NCBI GenBank assembly: GCA_015679605.1
Contig: JAAAVE010000944.1
Span: 1 to 11,799, forward strand
Length of the DNA: 11,799 bases
Reading direction: 5' to 3'
Origin: Podila epigama
Lineage: Eukaryota; Mortierellomycota; Mortierellomycetes; Mortierellales; Mortierellaceae
The position numbers and the translations under genes are program-made. Shown here piece after piece: positions 1 through 7,412 of the stretch. The notes under the pieces were generated by a model, which saw only the letters and a program-made list of their open reading frames with translations, ran no database searches and was not told the DNA's origin. Within the stretch, counting starts at the first letter, position 1. Each line of letters starts with the position of its first letter.

Positions 1-997
1 CAGCGGCCTTCTTGGTGCCGGCAGCCTTCTTGGCAGCGGGCTTCTTGGCCTCGGCCTTCTTGACAGCCTTCTTAACAGCAGTGGCCTTCTTAGGGGTAGT
101 CTAAGGAATAGACATAGTAATTGCGCATTAATATAAAGGAAAAATGAAATACAAAAAGCACGAGATGTATATGCAATGATTCAGTAGAAATTCCGTACCT
201 TCTTGACAGCATCCTTCTTGGCAGCGGCCTTCTTGGGGGCAGCAGCCTTCTTGGCCTTCTTCTCCTTGACTTCCTTCTTCTCCTTAACCTCCTTCTTCTT
301 GGTCTCCTTCTTGGCCAATTTGACAGGGCCAGACTTGCCCTTGGGCTGAGTGAACTCACCAGTCTCGACACCGCGCTTGATGGCGGCGTTCAAGTGCTGG
401 TCAGAGTTGTCACCGACCTTGTAGTTGCCGCTGATGTACTTCTTCAAGGCCTGGCGGGACGAGCCGTTGCGCTCCTTGAGGTGGACCAAGGCAGCAATGA
501 TCATCTCCTAAAATAATGTTCATAACACATGTACACATACAAAAAAATAGAGTCAGCTAACAATGAAATGAATCCTTTGTCCTGCTAAATAACAAATAAA
601 AACTATCCGCGTCCTTGTATGTTGCTGTCCATGCTGAACTTGATGAACTGATGTACAGACACCAGTGTTCATTGAGGTCAATGTTTCTGATAGATGAACG
701 CGGTTGATGGATGCATCTTGGTGTATACATGTGTGTGGATATGCGTGTGTGTGTGTGTGACGTCGAGCTTGGGATTGATGTCACTCTTGAACCTCCTTGA
801 TGTTGGACACCCTCGCGTGCTGAGAAGGCTGAGAAGAGCGCAATGTTTACCTTGTAAGGAGGGTGCTCAGACTCCTTCTTAGTGGAAGCAGCCTTGGCCT
901 TCTTGACGGGGGCAGTAGCGGGAGCGTCAACGGAGGTAGCGGGGGTAGCAGCCTCGGATGCGGCGACGGTATCCTTCTTAGTGCGAGCGTTAGCCAT
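1..997 (-). CDS. Linker histone H1 (partial, 3' end beyond window)
   Basis: Linker histone that binds nucleosomal DNA at the entry/exit site and compacts chromatin in the nucleus. Model: complement of join(<1..100, 199..507, 851..997), all junctions in phase 0. Exon 1 (49 codons) starts at ATG 997 and is an Ala/Lys/Thr-rich N-tail ending HPPYK. Exon 2 (103 codons) continues with [17 protein letters not shown], giving an intact H15 winged-helix domain at about residues 45-114, then a Lys/Glu/Ala-rich tail. Exon 3 opens with TTPKK, an S/T-P-K-K type minor-groove and CDK-site motif, and runs off the window after about 185 residues. Intron 1 (508-850, 343 nt) has donor GTAAAC and acceptor TTTTAG, and carries a (GT)7 run at 745-758. 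Intron 2 (101-198, 98 nt) has donor GTACGG and acceptor CCTTAG. Identity is very secure from the globular domain. The C-terminus cannot be given. Confidence 0.95.
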
Positions 998-1156
998 TGT
1001 ATGAAAGTGTGTTGTTGAGTGGTGGTGGTGGAGTGTGAGTGGTGTAGAGGTAGTCAAAGTGGGAAGAAGAAGAAAAAAAAAAAGAGAAAAGTAGATTCGA
1101 ATGTGGGATGGGATCGAAAAAAAAAAGGTGCAAGAACACACGATTCCCCTGTGCTC

Positions 1157-1173
1157 AAAAAAAAAAAAAAAAA
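1157..1173. repeat. Poly(dA:dT) tract, 17 A
   Basis: An uninterrupted run of 17 A on the plus strand, about 160 bp upstream of the histone H1 start codon. Shorter A runs lie at about 1076-1084 and 1118-1127. Such tracts commonly set nucleosome-free regions in fungal promoters. That role is inferred here. Confidence 0.6.
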
Positions 1174-1188
1174 GCGCCCTCGAAATTT

Positions 1189-1195
1189 TTTCGCG
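1189..1195 (-). promoter_or_regulatory. SCB-like G1/S motif upstream of H1
   Basis: Minus-strand CGCGAAA matches the SCB consensus CRCGAAA and lies in an 8-bp palindrome, TTCGCGAA, at 1190-1197, about 195 bp upstream of the H1 ATG. SCB/MCB elements drive G1/S transcription in fungi, which suits a histone gene. It is a short match, so function is inferred. Confidence 0.35.
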
Positions 1196-1325
1196 AATAG
1201 TTCAAATTTGAGAAAGATTTAGGACACAAGATAAGTTAAATTCCAGCAAGTTAACTGATTCCTCTTGCCCAATTTCCGTTAAATTTAGGATTTTAACAAT
1301 TTCCCTTATTTTAACTTGACAGAAA

Positions 1326-1331
1326 ACGCGT
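1326..1331. promoter_or_regulatory. MCB-like ACGCGT element
   Basis: A perfect ACGCGT palindrome about 330 bp upstream of the H1 ATG and about 610 bp upstream of the trehalose gene. It is the core recognised by MBF in yeasts, and with the SCB-like site it makes an S-phase promoter for H1 plausible. A six-base match can arise by chance. Confidence 0.3.
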
Positions 1332-1560
1332 CTCTCCCAAAAATGTTGCGCTAAAATAAAAAATAAAAAAATTTGGCGTGCGACCTTTGCCCACACATGC
1401 AATCTCAAGATGGCTATGATCGGTCGCTTTGGTGGATGCAGTTGAAGCATAGGCACACGTATTCCTACCATTTATGTCCTGTCAATGAGTATCAGCATTA
1501 ATTACGCATCCTCCTACTGTTGCTCGAGGTTCAAGGCTATACTTTCTGGGCGGATCTCCT

Positions 1561-1570
1561 CCCTACCCTA
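1561..1570. promoter_or_regulatory. HomolE/telobox-like CCCTACCCTA
   Basis: The sequence matches 10 of 11 bases of the fission-yeast HomolE box (ACCCTACCCTA) and resembles tandem telobox half-sites bound by Tbf1/TRF-type factors. It lies about 370 bp upstream of the trehalose gene, with no ribosomal-protein gene or HomolD box next to it. Function is unknown. Confidence 0.3.
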
Positions 1571-1584
1571 CTACAGGAGAGTTA

Positions 1585-1589
1585 CCCCT
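1585..1589. promoter_or_regulatory. STRE-like CCCCT element
   Basis: CCCCT is the core of the yeast stress response element, common upstream of trehalose genes. It lies in the loop of a 7-bp inverted repeat (CAGGAGA 1574-1580 with TCTCCTG 1597-1603), about 350 bp upstream of the ATG at 1938. A second copy in the opposite orientation (AGGGG) is at 1626-1630. Regulation by a Msn2-like factor is inference only. Confidence 0.3.
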
Positions 1590-1630
1590 CGACTCTTCTC
1601 CTGGTTCAGCATTCAGAGCGAAAAAAGGGG

Positions 1631-1669
1631 GCCTGCCATAGTCGCGTAGTCATAAAGATCTAGGCAGGC
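1631..1669. repeat. Inverted repeat (GCCTGCC / GGCAGGC)
   Basis: GCCTGCC at 1631-1637 is an exact inverted match to GGCAGGC at 1663-1669. The pairing extends to 10 bp (TAG with CTA) if one A is bulged. On the minus strand the hairpin is followed by CCCC and a six-T run (1621-1630). A third copy of CCTGCC lies at about 1684. It lies about 270-300 bp upstream of the trehalose gene. Confidence 0.5.
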
Positions 1670-1767
1670 ATGGGAGTCAGGGTCCTGCCACAAGTTGATA
1701 GAAGATGAATAAAAAAACGACTTTGAAGCCTCATCCTTGGCTGCACCCATACACTTTGTATACAACA

Positions 1768-1880
1768 ATGACGACAGTCATAATCACCAACGGACGACCA
1801 TGATGTCACTTTGCCATACTACCATCCTTTCTTTTGTTCCTTCAACACTCTGTTTTGCTTTTCTTCTTCACGTCTCTTGA
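1768..1880 (+). other. Two possible overlapping uORFs before the trehalose gene
   Basis: ATG at 1768 opens an 11-codon frame ending with TGA at 1801-1803. ATG at 1800 opens a 26-codon frame ending with TGA at 1878-1880. The two overlap in ATGA. Both end before the main ATG at 1938. They matter only if the transcript starts upstream of 1768 or 1800, which the sequence does not show. Confidence 0.25.
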
Positions 1881-1937
1881 TTGACAACTTAAACATACAC
1901 ATACACACACCTACTCATTTCAAGAGCACCAAAAAAA

Positions 1938-4900
1938 ATGACCGTTGCCAATCCCTCACATAGTACCTTTAAAGTCCCAAAGATGGTGTCGGTACCCTTG
2001 ACTGAACTTGCAGAGACTTCCCAAGTCTTTCTCGGAGAAAAGCCAAGGATCATCAATGTCACGCACCAGATCCCGTTTGCCTGCTCCATCATTGACCAAT
2101 GCACCGCATCCCCCAGTGCTACAACCTCAAGTTTAGCTACCAATGGCCATATCATTTCTGGCACAAGATCAGACTCAAACTCGGGCACAAGCTCAGGTTC
2201 AGGTTCATCGCCGAGTAACAGGCGATCTTCTTTTGCTATCCCCCGCCAGAGTATGTCTCCTTCATCTGCCTCCCAGAGTCAGCCCTTCCCACCGATGAAC
2301 GGCCGGACAGAGCCAGATGATTCAACCGAGGACAACGACTGCATTCTTGAACAGCGACGGGGTCGCTCGGCCTTGTATTCAGGGATCAACTCGATTCGTA
2401 AAGATCTCGAGACGATCCAACTTGGCTGGGTCAGTGAAATCACCAATCAAGACGGCTACGTGGTCCCTTCAAATTCCTTGACCGAGGCTCAACAAAAGTC
2501 GATCAAAGTAAAGCTGTGGAAGAGAGAAAAGGTAGTACCCATCTTTCTCGAGGATAACCGAGCTGCTGGGCACTATGAAGGCTACTGCAAGAAAGGTAAA
2601 ATGGTGTCAATATCAGCTCGACAAAAGAACAGATCCATCGATACAATAATGACCACTTTGACAAGTTGGTCATCATGGACGAGTTCTCACCAATTCCGTC
2701 ATTACACTGATATATCTTAGTGCTCTGGCCATTGTTCCATTACGTTCTTTGGGATAAAGCCACCGATGGTCGTGAAGAGAGGCAAAACTGGGAAGACTAT
2801 GTCTTTGTCAACCAAAAGTTTGCAGATGCCATTGTCGAACAATACAAGACGGGCGATATCAGTAAGTTTGCTGCTGTACCTTTTTGGTGTCCTTCGTTGG
2901 ATATCAAGGCACCATGGCATTACTTGCTAAACGTTTACTCCTTGTTTCCCGCCCTTGTTCCCTAGTCTGGATCCACGATTACCATCTTTTGCTGATACCC
3001 CACATGCTCCGGCAAGTTCTGCCTGGAGCAGCCATTGGCTTTTTCTTTCATGCACCATTCTGCTCATCCGAGATTTTTCGCGCTCTACCCAGTATGTTTC
3101 GAGTAGCTTTTTTTTTCTCCAGTGACCCAGCAGATCAAGGACTCAGCGTAACACAATGACCCAATGTGACACTTCGTATTGTTATTCATAGAGCGAGTAC
3201 AGATCTTGAACGGTCTTCTTGGGTCAAGCCAGATCGGATTTCAGGTATTGAGATGGAAGGAAAACACATAGTATGATACACCGTTGCCCAGAGAATGTGA
3301 TAGGATATTGGTCTCTCATAACCACAATCTCGTTGAACAATGTATTCATCATTCCATAGACATACTCTTATGCCAGACACTTTATCAGCTGCTGCACTCG
3401 CGTGAATGGATACGAGTCCACACCGCGTGGCGTGGACGCCAAAGGGTCAACTGTTTGGGTGGGCACTTTTCCGATCGGCATCGATGCGGAACGTGTTGAA
3501 CGCCAGCGCAAGGCTCCTGGTGTACTACCAAAGATCGATGCAATCCGCAATCTCTACAAGGACAAGCGTATCATTGTCGGGCGTGACAAGCTTGACCCAG
3601 TCAAGGGTGTCCAACAAAAGCTTCAAGCCTTTGAAAAGTTTCTCATAACCTATCCAGAGATGCAAGGTCAGGTTGTGCTTATCCAAGTCACCTCACCATC
3701 CTTGGTCGAGAATCCAAAGCTCGAAGCCAAGATTGCAGAGATGGTTGCTTCCATCAACGGTACCTTTGGATCGCTGGACTTTACTCCCGTCCACTATTAC
3801 CACCAGCATATTGACCGAGACGAGTACTATGCCCTTCTGTCCATTGCAGACGTTGGTCTGATAACGCCTACCAGAGATGGTATGAATACCACCTCGCTGG
3901 AATACGTGATGTGCCAGCAAGAGCAGCATGGCCCTTTGATCCTCAGCGAGTTCACTGGAACCGCAGGAAGCCTAGGCGGTGCATTGATGGTCAATCCATG
4001 GGACTATCTGGGTGTTGCCAAAGCCATTAATGACGCCTTGAACCTCACAAAAGAAGATAAAGCTGCCCGTCATAAGGTAACATCGAAGGCATTGGCATGC
4101 TCTTTTTTTTTTTTCTGTTTTTGTGTAAACAAACCTCTTTGGCACCATTCCTAATCACAATCTCAAAAACTTGTTATCGATGAATCGTAGCAATTACTTC
4201 AACATGTCCTATCACACTCATCACAGTTCTGGGCAAAGAGTTTCATCTCTGAACTCATGTTGAACGTCAGCAATTGGGACCAATCTGCTCCAACCCCTCG
4301 CTTGGACCAGAGCATCATTGTCCAAAAGTACAAAGCCGCAAGGAAGCGACTCTTGATGTTTGACTACGATGCAAGTGTGTCATTTCTTGGTGCTTTGTTA
4401 TTGATTTGGCATCTCAAAGTCCACCCCATTCTCCTCTATCGTTATCTAACCGTCATCAATGTACTCTCTTTGCTAATCCAGGGAACCCTCACCCCCATTA
4501 GAAAGACTCCAGGCGCTGCAGTTCCTCAGATGCATATGCTCAAAGCTTTAACTGCTCTCGCTCAAGACCCAGCCAACATTGTCTGGGTAATCTCTGGTCG
4601 TGATCAAAAGATGCTTGAGGAATGGCTCGGCACGGTCGAGAACTTGGGCTTTAGTGCTGAACATGGATCGTTCATGAGGCAACCTGGGAGCAAGAAATGG
4701 ACTAATCTGACAGAATCGCTGGATATGTCATGGAAGAACGAAGTCATTGAAATTTTTACATATTACACAGAAAGGACTCAAGGTATGAGAAGTCCTTTTT
4801 TTTTTTTTGACTGCCAGCTTGCTTCTGCTCCTGTGTGCTGACACGCTCATTTGGTACGATTAGGCTCCTTTATTGAGCACAAGCGCTCCTCGCTGACTTG

Positions 4901-5537
4901 GCATTATCGCATGGCGGATCCAGAGTTTGGGGCCTTCCAGGCAAAAGAATGTCAGAACCATCTCGAGAATGCAGTACTGTCCAAACTCGCGGTCGAGATC
5001 TTGGTTGGCAAAAAGAACCTTGAGGTCCGTCCTACCACTATTAACAAGGGCGAAATCGTCAAGCGTTTGCTTAATCAACATCCAGATGTCGAGTTTGTTC
5101 TCTGTGCTGGCGACGACAAGACAGATGAGGACATGTTCCGGGCTTTGGCGAGCGCTGGGAACAGCCGACAGCAACAAGATAATTCCTACTTACAGCAACA
5201 GCAGCGAAAGCCCAGTGTGACCCTCGAGACATCCAATGGCGAAATCATTGAAGAAGCAGCTGTCAATGATGTTCAAGCAAACTTGGATACCTCAATCGAG
5301 CACTTGTCCATTGCACCAAATCACGCTGCCATCCACCCACCTTCTCCCAACACTACCCTAGCCAAAAATGGCTTGATGTCACCTAATACGCTGACAGCGA
5401 ACGCATATTTTTCAGTCACCATTGGGCACGCTTTGAAAAAGACTCTTGCAAACTGGCACGTTACCAGCCCAGAAGAGCTTATCCGCGTCCTTGGTATGCT
5501 GTCCGGTGTCATCGACCATCAAGTTACAACAGCTTAA
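1938..5537 (+). CDS. Trehalose-6-phosphate phosphatase of Tps2 type (GT20 + HAD domains)
   Basis: Cytosolic trehalose pathway protein; the C-terminal domain should hydrolyse trehalose-6-phosphate to trehalose. Model: join(1938..2595, 2721..2861, 2966..3091, 3192..3244, 3360..4076, 4191..4370, 4482..4782, 4864..5537), 949 aa. All junctions keep frame and rebuild family motifs. The GT20 domain (about residues 36-585) carries WPLFHY (about 222), WIHDYHL (268-274), FHAPF (294-298), GRDKLDPVKG (400-409) and DGMN...E (499-507). The HAD domain (about 615-949) has all motifs: DYDGT (623-627), ISGRD (662-666), NKG lysine K787 and GDDKTDED (808-815), so it is probably active. The N-terminal loop that reads SNRLP in active synthases reads THQIP (42-46), so the GT20 domain is probably non-catalytic, as in yeast Tps2/Tps3/Tsl1. 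Low-complexity inserts lie at about 75-135 (Ser/Gly) and 824-905 (Gln/Asn). The ATG at 1938 follows an A-rich leader. Confidence 0.93.
4371..4481 (+). other. GC-AG intron (intron 6) splitting the HAD catalytic motif
   Basis: Splicing at GAT|GCAAGT with acceptor TAATCCAG joins LLMFDYD directly to GTLTPIRKTP and restores the phosphatase signature DYDGT. The GT donors nearby either shift the frame (GTGTGT at 4375) or insert Ala-Ser inside the motif (GTGTCA at 4377). GC-AG introns with a GCAAGT donor are a known minor class of U2 introns. The intron is 111 nt, a multiple of three, without an in-frame stop, and contains CTAAC and CTAAT branch-site-like sequences. Confidence 0.8.
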
Positions 5538-5713
5538 ACGAATACAGATTTGCATTTCGCACAAGACAACATATTAGCTGACATTTTCAGAAAAAAAAAA
5601 CATCACGTCTCCCCCCTCCGTTTTCTTTGTTATTTTTCATATCTTTGTGCTGCAAATTTTATTGTTTTTGGGTCCTTTGCTGACAAAGAGAGTTCCAAAT
5701 GGCATCCAGATAT
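5538..5713. other. Convergent 3' intergenic region
   Basis: 176 bp between the stop codons of the plus-strand trehalose gene and the minus-strand eL36 gene. It holds an A10 run at 5591-5600 and T-rich sequence. No other gene is visible. The two 3' UTRs must lie within it or overlap. Confidence 0.7.
5658..5663 (-). terminator. AATAAA polyadenylation signal for eL36
   Basis: Minus-strand AATAAA about 50 nt after the eL36 stop codon, a suitable place for a 3'-end processing signal. No canonical hexamer is seen for the opposing trehalose gene. Confidence 0.5.
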
Positions 5714-7255
5714 TTAGTGGGCGCGACGGGACTCGGCGATGACGTTGGTCATCTCCTCGACCTTCTTCTTGGCACGGAGGAAGGTTCCGAGCTGGAAAAG
5801 TGAAAAATAGAAATTAGAAAAAATGGTTAGGTATCTGTTTGGTACATGTTGTCAAAGGCCAATGCATATAAAGCAGTGAGCATTCTTGCTTCTGAATCGT
5901 ATCCGAAATCAAAATATTGGGTGTCGTATCAGGATTTGCACTATAAAATTCAGTGCATGTTTGGTCCACTGTCTGCTAGGCCGTTTCCTCCAAAGCCTAT
6001 TGTTGAATCAGCTTGCTGTGGGAATAAAAGATATCTTTCAGCAAAGCAACGTGTACAAGGACCACACTTGCAATGCCAAGATTCTGATAATTGAATGACG
6101 TTCCAATCCAGCAACTATATCCTGGAAAATAGGATATTCCTGAGCGACTTTTCCTTTCTTTTTTTTTCCTGTTGTGTTTGTGTATCACTTCCTGTTGTTG
6201 AATCCTTTCCATTGCCTTTTTGACTTGTTGGGGGTTGAAATTGTGAAATTTCTTCATTGTTACATACTCTCTTCTTGGCGAGCTTACGGGCACGCTTATC
6301 CTTGGAGTTCTTGATCAACTCCATGATGCGGCGCTCATAAGGAGCAAAGCCAGCAACCTCACGGATGATGGAGCGAACGAAGACGACACGCTTGCCAGCC
6401 TATTGACAAAAAATAGAGAGAGGAATCATGAAAGCCAGTTAGAGACAAGAAATCAGTTTTTGATGTTTCTGGCGTGGAGGTGGATTGATTGATTGATTGA
6501 TTTTGGTTGAAACAACAGTTGGAGAATCAACGCTGATCCTGATCGCTGCTGTCCTTTTTTTTTCTTTCATTCTTTTTGGTGCGGTAGCCATCTTTTCACA
6601 AAAAGGCTTTTGAATGTTGTCCTTTTGCATAGTTGTTTGTCAAAAAGTGTTTGCCTTGTTGCATCATCGCCTCATTTCACTTTTTTTCAAGATCTCATCC
6701 TTCTTCGGAGGGCAAGGAATGAATAATGGCGATGCAACCCGTTACGGGGGGTGCTGTTTTAAGGTGAATGTTCGTCGCTCAGCTTTGAACATTGATAGAT
6801 CATAATTTCGCCATGGTTATTTTTGTTGTTTTCCATTTTCCTGCCGAATGCTGAATATGAACTGATCGATGATATTGATGATGATGACCATGGTAACATC
6901 TTGCTGTGAAAGCACATCAAATGCAGCGAGTTCAAGCCTCCTGCAAGTTGCTGAATTCGCTCCTCTGAAAGGGAAAAAAATAAGTTTTGCTGGACCATAA
7001 AAATAATAAAAATCACAGCCTCCCTGTGTATCCATCCAATTCGATCTTGGAAAAAAGACATCCATCGATCAGAACAAAAAAAACCTATCCATCCTTTGAT
7101 TGTCGATGTTGGTTGTCCCCTTGGTGAGTTATCTATCCGTTGAGAAGATCACTTACAGCACCCTTCTTGTAGGAGGGGGAAGCAGCCAAGGCACGCTGGG
7201 TGGTGATGTGGCCGTGGTTCTGGCCGCTACGGATACCGGTACGCTGAGCAACCAT
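5714..7255 (-). CDS. RPL36: Large-subunit ribosomal protein eL36
   Basis: Structural protein of the cytosolic 60S ribosomal subunit. Model: complement of join(5714..5791, 6268..6399, 7157..7255), 102 aa, all junctions in phase 0. Exon 1 encodes [15 protein letters not shown] to SYKKGA. Exon 2 runs from [17 protein letters not shown] to [10 protein letters not shown] and contains the family signature PYERR. Exon 3 encodes [14 protein letters not shown] and ends SRRAH. Length and sequence match eL36 (about 100-106 aa). Intron 1 is 757 nt (donor GTAAGT, acceptor CAATAG) and intron 2 is 476 nt (donor GTATGT, acceptor TTCCAG). Both are much longer than introns in neighbouring genes, a common pattern for fungal ribosomal protein genes. 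I looked for intronic box C/D snoRNAs and found none convincing. A HomolD box lies 47 bp upstream of the start. Confidence 0.96.
6400..7156 (-). other. Long intron 1 of eL36
   Basis: 757 nt between exons 1 and 2. It contains an (ATTG)4 microsatellite at 6484-6502, several T or A runs and a GATGATGATGA stretch near 6880, but no reading frame or RNA gene I can support. Confidence 0.8.
6484..6502. repeat. (ATTG)n microsatellite
   Basis: Four perfect ATTG units plus ATT on the plus strand, inside intron 1 of the eL36 gene. Likely length-polymorphic. Confidence 0.7.
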
Positions 7256-7412
7256 TTTTAGAAAAGTTGTAAGAAAGGAGGAGCCCTATCCACCAGTGGT
7301 TCAGTCACAAAATGAAGGTAAAAAAAAAAAAAAGTGGCGCTTATTTCCAGTCATTTAAAATTCTGTATTTCCTTGCACCTATTCCTCTCTCTCTCTCAAT
7401 TTGAACTTGTAT
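7256..7412 (-). promoter_or_regulatory. Short intergenic: 3' UTR of the upstream gene and eL36 promoter
   Basis: 157 bp between the stop of the large gene at 7413 and the eL36 start at 7255, both minus strand. It holds the HomolD box, an A13 run at 7321-7333 and a (CT)6 run at 7385-7397. No canonical AATAAA for the large gene is visible. Confidence 0.6.
7302..7309 (-). promoter_or_regulatory. HomolD box of the eL36 promoter
   Basis: CAGTCACA on the plus strand (TGTGACTG in gene orientation) is an exact HomolD box, the TATA-replacing core element of ribosomal protein promoters in fission yeast and other fungi. It is 47 bp upstream of the eL36 ATG, the expected place, within only 157 bp separating this start from the stop of the upstream gene. 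A CCCTATCC sequence at 7284-7291 is a weak HomolE resemblance. A poly(T) tract (gene orientation) lies just upstream at 7321-7333. Confidence 0.7.

Larger units (their letters stand above)
998..1937. promoter_or_regulatory. Divergent intergenic region between histone H1 and the trehalose gene
   Basis: A 940-bp head-to-head region with no convincing coding sequence. The H1-proximal part is rich in A/T homopolymers on the plus strand, including 17 A at 1157-1173, which typically exclude nucleosomes. The trehalose-gene side changes to a C/T-rich leader with CA repeats just before the ATG at 1938, typical of fungal 5' UTRs. Candidate motifs within it are listed separately. I see no clear TATA box at a fixed distance from either start. 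Confidence 0.7.

Noticed and set aside
557-851. Read-through of histone H1 exon 1 into a longer single-exon product
   Set aside because: Splicing at 851/507 gives the conserved H15 domain directly, while the read-through sequence has no homology features.
1202-1471. Minus-strand ORF of 89 codons in the intergenic region
   Set aside because: AT-rich, no recognisable domain, and it overlaps the expected H1 promoter with its motifs.
1520-1540. tRNA B-box-like GGTTCAAGG
   Set aside because: The flanking bases do not pair into a T-stem, and no acceptor stem or A box was found.
4375-4380. Conventional GT donors for trehalose gene intron 6
   Set aside because: One shifts the frame and the other inserts two residues into the invariant DYDGT motif; the GC donor gives the exact motif.
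6868-6970. Possible plus-strand box C/D snoRNA (ATGATGA near 6882, CTGA near 6951) in eL36 intron 1
   Set aside because: It is antisense to the host gene, the terminal stem is weak (three pairs with a bulge), and GAT repeats make box C matches likely by chance.
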